Shown here in pieces: positions 8,501 through 16,308 of a DNA stretch of 52,019 nt. The stretch comes from Cypionkella sp. GTDB lineage: Bacteria; Pseudomonadota; Alphaproteobacteria; Rhodobacterales; Rhodobacteraceae. Made by a program: the position numbers and the translations under genes. The notes under the pieces were generated by a model. It was not told where the DNA came from, ran no database searches, and was given only the letters and a program-made list of their open reading frames with translations. The stretch covers positions 1 through 52,019 of the forward strand of contig JALRIN010000018.1 in the NCBI GenBank assembly GCA_023255415.1. The letters run 5' to 3'. Numbering within the stretch: the stretch's first letter is position 1; every line of letters begins with the position of its first letter.

Positions 8501-8956
8501 GATACCGCGCTTGACGAGGCGGGGATTGCCGCAAAGCTGGCTCAACCGCACAGCAAGGCCGCGGTTCAGGAACAATTGCTGCCCGGCCCCACCGGAGAAA
8601 GCAACCGACTGACCCTGATGCCGCGCTCGCCGCTGTTATGCCTTGGCCCAACCCCGCAAGCGGCCCAAGCGCAGGCCGAAGCGGTGCGCGCGCTGGGCGG
8701 CTATGCGATTGAAGCGGCTGGGCTTGCCGCCGCTGCGCTGACACGCTTGCAAGGCTTTTCGGGCGCGCTCTGGTGGGGCGATGCCGAGGGCGGGCGCAAG
8801 CGCGCGCAAGCCCTGGCGGCACGGCCAGGCCCGATCCTGCCGCTGATTGGCGGCATGCCGGACAAGGGCTATGTGCTGCTGGAACGCCATGTCTGCATCG
8901 ACACCACGGCTTCGGGCGGCAACGCACAGCTTTTGGCCGAAGTCTCTGACACCTAA
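5519..8956 (+). CDS. putA: bifunctional proline dehydrogenase / P5C dehydrogenase
   Basis: A 1145-residue PutA. It oxidises proline to pyrroline-5-carboxylate with FAD, then to glutamate with NAD+, passing the intermediate internally. The N-terminal half has the PutA arm and the PRODH barrel (for example GFNIDAEEADRL and VRLVKGAYWDAE). The second half is an aldehyde dehydrogenase with ISPWNFPLAIF, the general-base Glu in IAETGGLNAM and the nucleophile Cys in SAGQRCSALR. A C-terminal domain of roughly 130 residues follows the PFGGEGLSGTGPKAGG segment. The N-terminus is not a ribbon-helix-helix domain, so this PutA should not repress itself. Regulation is assigned to the divergent putR. Confidence 0.97.
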   Translation: MSTGENAWNVIERQSLRDEAGLVADLIAEAGLDDARRAQITEAGAELVRQIRASSKPGLMEVFLAEYGLSTDEGISLMCLAEALLRVPDAETMDALIEDKIAPSDWGKHLGQSTSSLVNASTWALMLTGKVLDEGSTSVVGHLKAAVKRLGEPVIRSAVTRAMKEMGRNFVLGETIEKAMRRATELESKGYTYSYDMLGEAARTEADARRYHLSYSAAITAIAKAATSGDIRTNPGISVKLSALHPRYEVAKRARVMEELVPRVRALAGLAKAAGLGFNIDAEEADRLALSLEVIEAVLSDPALKGWDGFGVVVQAYGRRAGAVIDWLYALSQRLDRRIMVRLVKGAYWDAEVKRAQVLGLTSFPVFTRKQATDVSYIANARKLLGMTDRIYPQFATHNAHTVAAILNMATDKTAFEFQRLHGMGERLHDIVLTAQSTRCRIYAPVGAHRDLLAYLVRRLLENGANSSFVNQIVDEDVAPAQVAACPLTAIEAMDLLPSPAIPTGAQLFGARANSRGWDLTDAGDLDAIAAARMPFETVLFEAGPMLAGPLASTERVEVFNPATGAVVGHVQHASPADVEVALATAGVWTADAAARGAVLRRAADLYEENFGQIFAILAREAGKSLADAVAELREAVDFLRYYADQAQRLTHPPRGVFTCISPWNFPLAIFSGQIAAALAAGNAVLAKPAPQTPLIAGLAVRLLYQAGVPVQALQLLPGDASVGAAVTGDARLAGVAFTGSTQTALRIRAHMAEHLAPTAPLIAETGGLNAMLVDSTALPEQAVRDILASSFQSAGQRCSALRCLYVQEDVAAVVQHMLFGAMDELALGNPWDLATDVGPVIDAQAQAGIADYIAAARAEGRVLREMVAPVGGHFIAPTVIRVGSIADMPREIFGPVLHIATFKAGEVDRVIAEVNATRYGLTFGLHTRIDDRVQSVVEALQVGNAYVNRNQIGAVVGSQPFGGEGLSGTGPKAGGPEYLHRFVQHSRDVVSGEDTALDEAGIAAKLAQPHSKAAVQEQLLPGPTGESNRLTLMPRSPLLCLGPTPQAAQAQAEAVRALGGYAIEAAGLAAAALTRLQGFSGALWWGDAEGGRKRAQALAARPGPILPLIGGMPDKGYVLLERHVCIDTTASGGNAQLLAEVSDT

Positions 8957-8965
8957 GCAGGCAGG

Positions 8966-8984
8966 GGGGGGCGATCTGCCCCCC
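8966..8984 (+). terminator. G/C hairpin after putA
   Basis: A perfect 7-bp stem GGGGGGC (8966-8972) / GCCCCCC (8978-8984) with a GATCT loop lies 9 bases after the putA stop. Only TT follows, so it is a terminator-like or stability hairpin rather than a classical intrinsic terminator. Confidence 0.5.
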
Positions 8985-9025
8985 TTCGTGCTTGACGAAA
9001 GCTGCGGCATCGGCAGGATGGCTGC

Positions 9026-9760
9026 ATGTTTCCAATTCGCGACCATAACCCTTCGGGGCGCAAACCCTTTGTCACCTATGCTTTGATTGCGATCAATATG
9101 CTGGTGTTTCTTGGCTATTGGGGCCAGTTTTCCGCCCAAGGGTTGGATGCGTTTTTCTACACTTGGGGCTTGGTGCCCGACCAGATCCTGTCGGGCCGGG
9201 GTGGCCTGACGCTGATCACCCATATGTTTTTGCACGGCGGCTGGATGCATTTGCTGGGCAATTTGCTGTTTTTGTGGATTTTTGGCGACAATATGGAGGA
9301 TGCCTTTGGCCATTTGCGCTATCTGGGATTCTATCTGCTGTGTGGATTGGCGGCGGCGGCTTTGCAGATTGCGGGCGATCCCAGCTCGAATGGGCCGATG
9401 GTGGGGGCCTCGGGGGCAATTGCGGGGGTTTTGGGCGGCTACCTGCTGCTGTTCCCGCGCGCCAAGGTCGATGTCTTGATCATCTTTATCGTGTTTTTTC
9501 GGATCTTTGCGATTCAGGCTTGGATCGTGCTGGGGATCTGGTTTGGCTTGCAGCTGATGAACGGTCTGGGTGCTACCCAAGACGGGGTGGCCTATCTTGC
9601 GCATGTGGGCGGCTTTGTGGCGGGGGCGGTGCTGACTTTTCCAGCACTTATCCGCCGTGGTGGGGTGCAGTTTTGGCGGCAAAATCATGGTCAACCGCCG
9701 CACCCGCAGGCGAAATATCGACTGGTCCCCAGCCAGATCCCCCGCGTGCCGCGCAAATAA
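9026..9760 (+). CDS. rhomboid family intramembrane serine protease
   Basis: A 244-residue polytopic membrane protein with the rhomboid serine/histidine dyad: Ser129 in MVGASGAIAG and His193 in YLAHVGGFVAG. HMFLHGGWMHLLGN at residues 66-79 is the conserved loop and second-helix region. About six to seven hydrophobic helices are visible. Rhomboids cleave transmembrane substrates within the bilayer. The gene follows putA by 69 bases on the same strand with a hairpin between, so it may be transcribed on its own. The C-terminal tail is short, basic and Pro-rich. The substrate is unknown. Confidence 0.92.
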   Translation: MFPIRDHNPSGRKPFVTYALIAINMLVFLGYWGQFSAQGLDAFFYTWGLVPDQILSGRGGLTLITHMFLHGGWMHLLGNLLFLWIFGDNMEDAFGHLRYLGFYLLCGLAAAALQIAGDPSSNGPMVGASGAIAGVLGGYLLLFPRAKVDVLIIFIVFFRIFAIQAWIVLGIWFGLQLMNGLGATQDGVAYLAHVGGFVAGAVLTFPALIRRGGVQFWRQNHGQPPHPQAKYRLVPSQIPRVPRK

Positions 9761-9766
9761 CGCCAT

Positions 9767-9794
9767 AAAAAAGCGCCCCACAATCTGGGGGCGC
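9767..9794 (-). terminator. intrinsic terminator of the suhB-like gene
   Basis: The stem GCGCCCC (9773-9779) / GGGGCGC (9788-9794) is followed on the minus strand by six T residues (9767-9772). It lies 27 bases after the stop of the inositol-monophosphatase-family gene and 13 bases after the rhomboid gene, so it may serve as a terminator between convergent genes. Confidence 0.85.
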
Positions 9795-9820
9795 CTTGGG
9801 TCTTGCAGGCAAAGGGCCGA

Positions 9821-10609
9821 TCAAACGTCGCGGATGATCTTTTTCAGCGGTTCGAACAGCGGATCATTGGCGCAGATCAAGGCACCTTTTTCCAAGATGT
9901 CATAGCCTTCACGAACAGGGGCCACCATGCCGCCGGCTTCTTTCACCAACAAGATGCCCGCCGCGATGTCCCAAGCGTTCAGCTCGCGCTCCCAATAGCC
10001 ATCAAAGCGGCCTGCAGCCACATAGGCCAGATCCAACGAAGCCGCACCCCAGCGGCGCACGCCAGCACAGGTCGGCATCAACCGCGCCAGATCGCCCAAG
10101 GTGGCAGGCAGGGTCTTTTTCGCACCAAAAGGCACGCCGGTTGCAAACACCGCCTCGTGCATCTGACGCCGCCCCGAAACCCGCAAGCGGCGGTCGTTCA
10201 TCCAAGAACCCGAGCCTTTCTCCGCCCAATACATCTCGTCCTTGGCGGCATCGAACACCACGGCCGAGACGATCTCGCCCTTATGCTCCAGCGCGATCGA
10301 GACCGCCCAATGCGGCATGCCGTGCAAAAAGTTGGTGGTGCCGTCCAGCGGGTCGACGATCCAGCGGCGGGTTGGGTCGACGCCTTCGGTTTCGCCGGTT
10401 TCTTCGCCCAACCAGCCATAGGTAGGGCGCGCGCCCATCAGGTCTTCTTTGATCAGCCGTTCGGCTTCGCGGTCGGCCTTGGTGACAAAGTCGCCGGGGC
10501 CTTTGGTCGAAACCTGAAGGTTTTCGACTTCGCGGAAGTCTTTCACAAGGGCTTTGCCCGCGCGGCGTGCGGCCTTGATCATGATATTAAGGTTTGCGCT
10601 GCCCTGCAT
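9821..10609 (-). CDS. suhB: inositol monophosphatase family protein
   Basis: A 262-residue FIG-superfamily phosphatase. Metal-binding motifs are clear: GEETGE around residue 70, DPLDGTTNF from Asp86 through Asp89, and the late ELNAWDIAAG with its Asp. These enzymes remove phosphate from inositol monophosphate or related sugar and nucleotide phosphates, and E. coli SuhB also acts in rRNA antitermination. The length is typical (about 260-270). It seems monocistronic: 100 bases separate it from emrB and a terminator follows. Whether it is a true IMPase or a 3'(2'),5'-bisphosphate nucleotidase cannot be decided by eye. Confidence 0.9.
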   Translation of the reverse strand: MQGSANLNIMIKAARRAGKALVKDFREVENLQVSTKGPGDFVTKADREAERLIKEDLMGARPTYGWLGEETGETEGVDPTRRWIVDPLDGTTNFLHGMPHWAVSIALEHKGEIVSAVVFDAAKDEMYWAEKGSGSWMNDRRLRVSGRRQMHEAVFATGVPFGAKKTLPATLGDLARLMPTCAGVRRWGAASLDLAYVAAGRFDGYWERELNAWDIAAGILLVKEAGGMVAPVREGYDILEKGALICANDPLFEPLKKIIRDV

Positions 10610-10709
10610 GGGAAATCTCCGGTCGGTTCAAGCATTGGGGCATACACGCGCAAGCGCGGTATGTGAAGGGGGGGCGGCAGGCAAAAGCATCGCCTGCCGC
10701 CAAGGCGGT

Positions 10710-12236
10710 TTAGTCATGCGCCACGGGGGCGGCCACGGCGGGTTTTGGGCTAAGATCTGGCTTTTTCAGCAGCAAGGCCAGCGGCATCGCGCAAAGCGTG
10801 ACGATCATCATCAGCTTGAAATCGTCAATATAGCTGATCATCAGCGCCTGCACCGTCACCAAGCCTTCGACCTGTGACATGGTCACAAGGCTGCGCGCGG
10901 CGCCGGGCAGGGCATTGGTAAAGTTGGGGTTAAAGGGCGAAATCTCGGCCCCCAGCACCGAATGGTTGATCTGCAGATTGCGCGTCAGCATCAATGTCAC
11001 GATCGAAATTCCGATAGACGAGCCGATATTGCGCACCAGGCTGAACAGGCTGGTGGCATCGGCGCGAAAGATGGGGTCGATGGTGGCAAAGGCAATCGTT
11101 GACAAGGGCACAAACACCAGCCCCAGCCCCAGCCCCTGCAACACCCCCGTCCAGATGATCAGCGATCTGTCCATTTGCGGCGTGAATCCAGTCATGAAAT
11201 ACAAAGACGCCGCCGTCAGGATCAGCCCCAGCGTCACCAAAAGCCGCGCATCCACCGAGCGCACCAATTTGCCCACCACGATCATCGACACCATGGTGCC
11301 CACGCCGCGCGGCGCCATCACCAGCCCGGTGGTGATCGTCGGATAGCCATAGATCCGCGCCAGCATCGGCGGCAACAGCGCAAGGCTGGCCAAAAGAATG
11401 ATGCCGATCACAAAGATAAACACCAAACCCGTGGCAAAGTTCTGATCCAGAAACATCCGCGGTTCCAGAAAGGGTTTCTCGGCGCCCAAGATATGGATCA
11501 CAAAGACCCACATGCCGGTCAGGCACAAAAACAGATAGATCCAAGTCTCGGTGGCCGAAAACCAATCAACCTCGGCGCCACGGTCCAGCATCAGTTGCAG
11601 CGCGCCAATGCCGATGGACAGCATGGCAAAGCCAAAGAAATCAAAGCGGCGGATGCGGGTAACAGATTTCGGCAGATAGGCCGCACAACCCAGCAAAGCG
11701 ATAATCCCCACCGGCAGGTTGATGAAAAACACCCAGCGCCAGTTAAAGCTTTCGGTCAGATAGCCGCCCAGGGTTGGGCCAATGATCGGCCCCACCATGA
11801 TGCCAGCCCCCCAAAGCGCCATCGCCGAGCCTGCTTTTTCACGCGGGTTGATATCCAGCAGAAAGGTCTGCGACAGCGGCACGATGGCCGCACCAAAGAT
11901 GCCCTGCATCAGGCGAAACAGCACCATGGAATTCAGGTTCCAGGCCACACCGCAAGCCATCGAAAAGATCACAAATCCGGTGATCGAGATCATAAAGAAC
12001 TCGCGCTTGCCGATGCGGTCTGACACCCAGCCCGTCACAGGCGTCATGATCGCCGAGGCGACGATATAAGACGTCAGCACCCAAGTGATGGTGTCTTGGC
12101 TGGCGCCCAAATCGCCCGTCATCGTCGGCAGCGCCACATTGGCAATGGTGGTGTCCAGCACCTGCATGATCGTGGCCAGCATGATCGAGACCGTGATCAG
12201 GCCTTTATGGGGCACTTGGGTTGGATCGGAGGTCAT
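10710..12236 (-). CDS. emrB: DHA2/EmrB-type MFS drug efflux permease
   Basis: A 508-residue polytopic transporter of the DHA2 (14-helix) family of the major facilitator superfamily, a proton-driven exporter. The motif-A-like loop WVSDRIGKREFF, the antiporter motif C region (GAGIMVGPIIGPTLGGYL) and LDTTIANVALPTM in the first helix are all characteristic. It lies 4 bases after the HlyD-family emrA gene and is the last gene of marR-emrA-emrB. With EmrA and an outer-membrane channel encoded elsewhere it would form a tripartite pump. The substrates are unknown; hydrophobic drugs or uncouplers are typical for EmrAB. Confidence 0.94.
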   Translation of the reverse strand: MTSDPTQVPHKGLITVSIMLATIMQVLDTTIANVALPTMTGDLGASQDTITWVLTSYIVASAIMTPVTGWVSDRIGKREFFMISITGFVIFSMACGVAWNLNSMVLFRLMQGIFGAAIVPLSQTFLLDINPREKAGSAMALWGAGIMVGPIIGPTLGGYLTESFNWRWVFFINLPVGIIALLGCAAYLPKSVTRIRRFDFFGFAMLSIGIGALQLMLDRGAEVDWFSATETWIYLFLCLTGMWVFVIHILGAEKPFLEPRMFLDQNFATGLVFIFVIGIILLASLALLPPMLARIYGYPTITTGLVMAPRGVGTMVSMIVVGKLVRSVDARLLVTLGLILTAASLYFMTGFTPQMDRSLIIWTGVLQGLGLGLVFVPLSTIAFATIDPIFRADATSLFSLVRNIGSSIGISIVTLMLTRNLQINHSVLGAEISPFNPNFTNALPGAARSLVTMSQVEGLVTVQALMISYIDDFKLMMIVTLCAMPLALLLKKPDLSPKPAVAAPVAHD

Positions 12237-12240
12237 GGGT

Positions 12241-13332
12241 TTACTTCAGAAAATCGGGCAGCAGGTCTGACAGGCTACGGCTTTGGCCGGTATCAACCGA
12301 GACGCTGGCCGAAAGACCCGAGGCAAGCCCCGCGGCCTCGGCCGGATTGGTCAGGCGCAGACGCACTGGCACGCGCTGGGTGACCTTAACCCAATTGCCC
12401 GTGGCGTTTTGTGCGGGCAAAAGCGAGAATTCCGACCCAGTGCCTGCGCCAATCGCCTCGACCACAGCGGCCAGCTTTTGGCCGCCTTGCAGGTCAATAC
12501 TGATCTCGGCGGGCTGACCTGACTGAACAAATTCCAGCTGGGTTTCTTTGAAATTGGCCTCGACCCAGACATCATCGGTTTGCACCAAGGTGAACAGGCT
12601 TTGCCCGGCGGCCACCATCTCGCCCGCCTTGAAAGAGGCGGCTTGATAGATCACGCCATCGGCAGGCGCGCGCAGGCTGGCATTGCCAAGGTTATAGGCG
12701 GCCTGATCGCGTGCGGCCAAGGCTGCCTTGACGCTTGGGTGATCATTCGCTGCGATGTCGGCTGCACCCCCCAAAGCCGCCAGCGCCATCGCCAGTGATT
12801 GTTTGGCCAAATCGCGTTGATCCAGGGCCACGCTTTCTTCGTGGCGCGCGTCATCCAAGGCCGCATCTGACGACACGCCCTTATCGCCCAGGCTTTCAAC
12901 CCTTGCGCGGGCGCGGGTTTTATAGGCGGCGGTATCCTCGGCCAAGGCGAGGGTTTTCTGGGCGGTGCGGTAGTTCAGCTTTAGTTGTTCGACCCCAATG
13001 CGGGCGGCGGCAACCGCAGCATCGGCTTGGGCCAAGGCGATCTGGAACGGGGTTTGATCCAGTTCAAACAGCACATCACCGGCCTTGACGATCTGGTTGT
13101 CAGCGATCAGCACCTTGTCAACTCGCCCGCTGACCGAGGTTGCCACGCCAATGCGGGCTTGGTGCAGATAGGCGTTCTCGGTGGTCTCATAGCGCCCGCC
13201 CCTCAGCCAATAGCCGCCAGCGGCGAGCAAAAGCACCAAGGGCCCGGCAATCATCAGCACAGGGCGTTTCGATTTTGGGGCCGATTTGGCGGCAGCAGCG
13301 GGGGCGGGGGCGTTGGTGCTGGTGGCGGTCAT
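12241..13332 (-). CDS. emrA: EmrA/HlyD family periplasmic adaptor
   Basis: A 363-residue membrane fusion protein. A low-complexity Ala/Pro/Lys cytoplasmic start leads into one transmembrane helix (VLMIAGPLVLLLAAGGYWLR, about residues 26-45). It is followed by the biotinyl-lipoyl-like half (SVSGRVDKVLIADNQIVKAGD), a coiled-coil hairpin (roughly 100-200) and the second lipoyl half (LRAPADGVI). It links the inner-membrane pump EmrB to an outer-membrane channel. Its start overlaps the marR stop by four bases, so the operon is translationally coupled. Confidence 0.94.
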   Translation of the reverse strand: MTATSTNAPAPAAAAKSAPKSKRPVLMIAGPLVLLLAAGGYWLRGGRYETTENAYLHQARIGVATSVSGRVDKVLIADNQIVKAGDVLFELDQTPFQIALAQADAAVAAARIGVEQLKLNYRTAQKTLALAEDTAAYKTRARARVESLGDKGVSSDAALDDARHEESVALDQRDLAKQSLAMALAALGGAADIAANDHPSVKAALAARDQAAYNLGNASLRAPADGVIYQAASFKAGEMVAAGQSLFTLVQTDDVWVEANFKETQLEFVQSGQPAEISIDLQGGQKLAAVVEAIGAGTGSEFSLLPAQNATGNWVKVTQRVPVRLRLTNPAEAAGLASGLSASVSVDTGQSRSLSDLLPDFLK

Positions 13333-13784
13333 GATGGGTCCTTGCTGCCAGCGGCAATCGCGTCTGACAGATTGTTGTTCAGGGTAATAAGGGTGTCGAT
13401 CAGGGTTTGGCGCAAGCCGGGGTCAAGGCCCGCCATGGCTTCGCCGTAGACCTCGTCGGCACTGCGGTAGAGCGAGGCTTTGATATCAAGCGCGGCTTGG
13501 GTGGCCACCACTTGGCGCACGCGGCGGTCTTGCGGGCAGGCTTCGCGCGCGATCCAGCCGGCTTGTTCCATGCGGTCCAGCAAGCGCGAGACGGAAATCG
13601 GTTCAATTTCAAGCCGTTCGGCCAAGCGCGCTTGGGTCACACGTTCTTCGCGCAAGACATGGATCAGCAAGCGCCATTGCGCCGAGGTCAGCCCCAGATC
13701 TGCCGTATGCTGTTCAAAACGGCGGCGGATCAGGCGGGCGGCATCATGCAGCAAAGGGCCAAGCGAGGGGGCATCGGTTTTCAT
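13329..13784 (-). CDS. MarR family transcriptional regulator
   Basis: A 151-residue MarR-type winged-helix protein: LGLTSAQWRLLIHVLREERVTQARLAERL (in two parts, residues 30-58) and the wing with EQAGWIAREACPQDRRVRQV are typical. It is the first gene of the marR-emrA-emrB operon and most likely represses it, with ligand binding releasing DNA, as in EmrR. Its start codon lies inside an inverted repeat that is a good candidate operator. Confidence 0.92.
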   Translation of the reverse strand: MKTDAPSLGPLLHDAARLIRRRFEQHTADLGLTSAQWRLLIHVLREERVTQARLAERLEIEPISVSRLLDRMEQAGWIAREACPQDRRVRQVVATQAALDIKASLYRSADEVYGEAMAGLDPGLRQTLIDTLITLNNNLSDAIAAGSKDPS

Positions 13785-13814
13785 AAGCGCGGTATACTAT
13801 AAGCCTGCTTATGA
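13781..13814. promoter_or_regulatory. candidate MarR operator overlapping its own start
   Basis: The arms TCATAAGC (13781-13788) and GCTTATGA (13807-13814) form a perfect 8-bp inverted repeat. Nested inside is ATAAGC-CT-GCTTAT (13799-13812), a second perfect palindrome sharing the right arm. The left arm covers the marR ATG (13782-13784). Three half-sites of the same sequence around the start of a MarR gene suggest autorepression of the efflux operon. Confidence 0.6.
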
Positions 13815-13861
13815 ATGCAATTGCCGCCCCGTGCCTGAGCCATGCGTGGATGGCAAGGCCG

Positions 13862-14773
13862 CTATGCCAAATTGCGCTGCAACTTCACCGCCTCGACGCG
13901 CGCAAGCCGCAGAAAATGCGCGATAAACGGGCGGGCGGCGTCTTCATCGCGCGTGATACCGTAAAGCCGCTTGGTCACCTGATGCGGCCCCAGCGGACGG
14001 GTGATGTAATCGGCATTGGATTTCACCTCGCGCAGCACCCAATCGGGCAGCACCGCCACCCCGCGGTTTGATCCGACCAGCATCAGGATCACGGCGGTCA
14101 ATTCGACCGGGCGCTGGGCCAGCGGCTCGACCCGGGCCGGGGTCAGCAGTTCGGTAAACACATCCAATTTATCGCGCGCCACCGGATAGGTGATCAGGGT
14201 CTGATTGCGAAAATCCTCGGCCTCGATCATCGCCTTGGCGGCCAGCGGATTTTGCGCCGCCCCCACAAACATCGGATGATAATCAAACAGCGCATTGGCG
14301 GTGATACCGCTCAGCGGTTCGGGGTTGGAAGAAATCACCAGATCCACCTCTTCGCGCAGCAAGGCGGGAAAGCTGTCAAAGGCCAGACCCGCGCGGATAT
14401 CGACATCGACTTCGGGCCAGGCATGGCGGAAAAGTTCCAGCACCGGAAACAGCCAGTCAAAGCAAGCGTGGCACTGAATGGCGATGTGCAGACGCCCGGT
14501 CTTGCCCGATTGCAGCGCGCGAAATTCGTCTTCCAGCGCGGTGATTTCGGGCAAAATCCGCTCGGCGGTGCGCAGCATCCGAATGCCTGCCGCCGAAAGC
14601 GTCATCGGCTTTGACCGGCGCACGAACAATTCCATCCCCACCTGCGCCTCGAGCCCCGCGACTTGGTGGCTGAGCGCCGATTGCGTCATGTTCAGCATAT
14701 CGGCGGCACGCGCCAAGCCGCCCGCCTGCTGAATGGCGCGGATGGTGCGCAGGTGGCGTAATTCGATATACAT
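13862..14773 (-). CDS. metR: LysR family regulator, probable MetR
   Basis: A 303-residue LysR-type regulator. The N-terminal HTH (residues about 1-60, MYIELRHLRTIRAIQQAGGL and MTQSALSHQVAGLE) is followed by an effector-binding domain. The start YIELRHLRTIRAI and the divergent position next to metF are characteristic of MetR, which activates methionine genes with homocysteine as co-effector. A TGAA-N5-TTCA site between the two genes supports this. It ends 76 bases before the emr operon control region. Confidence 0.88.
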   Translation of the reverse strand: MYIELRHLRTIRAIQQAGGLARAADMLNMTQSALSHQVAGLEAQVGMELFVRRSKPMTLSAAGIRMLRTAERILPEITALEDEFRALQSGKTGRLHIAIQCHACFDWLFPVLELFRHAWPEVDVDIRAGLAFDSFPALLREEVDLVISSNPEPLSGITANALFDYHPMFVGAAQNPLAAKAMIEAEDFRNQTLITYPVARDKLDVFTELLTPARVEPLAQRPVELTAVILMLVGSNRGVAVLPDWVLREVKSNADYITRPLGPHQVTKRLYGITRDEDAARPFIAHFLRLARVEAVKLQRNLA

Positions 14774-14803
14774 GCGGGGTTATCATATTGTTGTTGAAAA
14801 CTA

Positions 14804-14816
14804 TGAATTGGATTCA
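14804..14816. promoter_or_regulatory. MetR-type binding site TGAATTGGATTCA
   Basis: TGAA-N5-TTCA matches the classical MetR box arms exactly; the central base is G rather than the usual A/T. It lies between the divergent metR and metF starts, 31 bases from metR and 46 bases before the metF ATG. A second TGAA occurs 10 bases earlier in TTGAAAAC. Confidence 0.7.
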
Positions 14817-14861
14817 TTTATCGTCTTGCGGCATAAAGAGGCAAGTAAAAGGAGAGCTTCC

Positions 14862-15728
14862 ATGACCGCACCGCGCATTTCTTTCGAGTTTTTCCCGCCG
14901 CAAAGCCTTGAGGCTTCGTTCAAGCTTTGGGAAACTGTGCAGGTGCTGGCACCGATGACGCCCGAGTTTGTCTCGGTCACTTACGGCGCGGGCGGCACCA
15001 CCCGCAAGCTGACACATGAGGCGGTGGCCACCATCAAGCGCAATTATGGGCTGAAGGTGGCAGCACATCTGACCTGCGTAGACGCGAGCCGCAGCGAGAC
15101 GCTGGAGATCGCCGAGGCCTATGCCGCTGTAGGTGTCACCGAGATTGTGGCGCTGCGCGGTGATGCGCCAAAAGGGGCTGCGCGCTTTACGCCGCACCCC
15201 GAGGGCTTTGCCTCTTCGGTGGATCTGGTGGCGGCCTTGGCGAAAACCGGCAAGTTCAAGCTGCGGGTCGGGGCCTATCCCGAACGTCACCCTGACGCTG
15301 CCGTTGCGCGGGCCGATGTGACTTGGCTCAAGCGCAAGATCGACGCGGGGGCAACTTCGGCGATCACGCAGTTTTTCTTTGAGGCCGATACGTTTTTGCG
15401 CTTTCGCGATGATTGCGCGGCGGCAGGCATCACGGCGCCGATCATCCCAGGGATTTTGCCCATTCAAAGCTGGCAGGGCACGAAAAACTTTGCCGCCCGC
15501 TGCGGCGCGCAGGTGCCCCAGCGCCTGGACGAAGGCTTTGCAGCCGCCGCGCGCGACGGGCGCGAGGCTTTGCTGTCGCTGACCCATTGCACCACGCTTT
15601 GCACAAGGCTGATCGAGGAAGGCGTGCAGGATCTGCATTTCTACACCCTGAACCGGCCCGAACTGACCCGCGATGTGGTGCGCGCGCTGGGCATTGTTCC
15701 GGATTTGGCTTTAAGCAAAGTCGCCTGA
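14862..15728 (+). CDS. metF: methylenetetrahydrofolate reductase
   Basis: A 288-residue flavin-dependent TIM-barrel enzyme that reduces 5,10-methylene-THF to 5-methyl-THF for methionine synthesis. The N-terminal FEFFPP carries the catalytic Glu; VTYGAGGTTR, HLTCVD and ALRGDAPKG are family motifs; FFFEADTFLRF is in the substrate region. The frame is open 43 codons further upstream, but the ATG at 14862 follows a strong ribosome binding site (AAAAGGAGAG) and matches the family start. It is divergent from metR and ends before a strong terminator. Confidence 0.96.
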   Translation: MTAPRISFEFFPPQSLEASFKLWETVQVLAPMTPEFVSVTYGAGGTTRKLTHEAVATIKRNYGLKVAAHLTCVDASRSETLEIAEAYAAVGVTEIVALRGDAPKGAARFTPHPEGFASSVDLVAALAKTGKFKLRVGAYPERHPDAAVARADVTWLKRKIDAGATSAITQFFFEADTFLRFRDDCAAAGITAPIIPGILPIQSWQGTKNFAARCGAQVPQRLDEGFAAAARDGREALLSLTHCTTLCTRLIEEGVQDLHFYTLNRPELTRDVVRALGIVPDLALSKVA

Positions 15729-15773
15729 GCTGTCGGTCTCCCTGACAGGGGCGCTTGCGCCCAGAGACCCCTG

Positions 15774-15806
15774 CGCGCCCTTCCCGATCAGGAGGGCGCG
15801 TTTTTT
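15774..15806 (+). terminator. intrinsic terminator of metF
   Basis: A perfect 8-bp stem CGCGCCCT (15774-15781) / AGGGCGCG (15793-15800) is followed by six T residues. A second imperfect hairpin (GGTCTC ... GAGACC with inner GGCGC/GCGCC, about 15735-15769) lies just before it. Confidence 0.92.
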
Positions 15807-15864
15807 CTATGGCGACACCGACATGATGCGCTATCAAGGGCAAAACTGCGAAGGATGATGTCCC

Positions 15865-16302
15865 GTGAAGCCGATTTTTCTGATCAATGGCCCGAATTTG
15901 AACCTGCTGGGACTGCGCCAGCCCGAGATCTATGGATCCGAGACCCTGGCCGATGTCGAGACGAAGGTTGCAGCCCTTGCAGCAGAGTTTGGCCTGCCGC
16001 TTGCGGCGATGCAGTCAAATCACGAGGGCGACTTGGTCGAGATGATCCACCGCGCCCGTACCGAGGCGGCGGGGATTATCATCAATCCTGGGGCCTATTC
16101 GCATACTTCGGTGGCAATCTTGGATGCGTTGAACGCTTTTGACGGGCCGGTGTTGGAGGTCCATATTTCGAACATCCACAAGCGCGAAGCATTTCGGCAT
16201 CATTCCTTTGTCTCGGCGCGGGCCGAGGGGGTGATTGCGGGCTTTGGCACCGAGGGCTATGAGTTGGCGCTGCGCCGGATGCGTGGCTTGGTCGCGAGCT
16301 GA
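15865..16302 (+). CDS. aroQ: type II 3-dehydroquinate dehydratase
   Basis: A 145-residue dodecameric-type dehydroquinase that converts 3-dehydroquinate to 3-dehydroshikimate in the shikimate pathway. The conserved INGPNLNLLGLRQPEIYG contains the catalytic Tyr23 loop; IINPGAYSHTS, EVHISNIHKRE and FRHHSF with the catalytic His are all present. The start is a GTG at 15865, placed 9 bases after AAGGA. Nearby ATGs are in another frame. The next gene follows after a 37-base repeat. Confidence 0.96.
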   Translation: MKPIFLINGPNLNLLGLRQPEIYGSETLADVETKVAALAAEFGLPLAAMQSNHEGDLVEMIHRARTEAAGIIINPGAYSHTSVAILDALNAFDGPVLEVHISNIHKREAFRHHSFVSARAEGVIAGFGTEGYELALRRMRGLVAS

Positions 16303-16308
16303 GGTGGT

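Noticed and set aside
6155..8575. An 806-codon open frame on the minus strand opposite putA
   Set aside because: It lies wholly antisense to a clear PutA, has His/Arg/Gln-rich low-complexity composition typical of the complement of GC-rich codons, and shows no recognisable domain.
8636..9781. Long minus-strand frame across the putA end and the rhomboid gene
   Set aside because: It is antisense to two well-supported genes, its composition is basic and Gln/His-rich, and it has no family resemblance.
14774..14861. A SAM-type riboswitch before metF
   Set aside because: The 88-base leader is too short and lacks the expected pseudoknot; it contains a MetR-like site instead.
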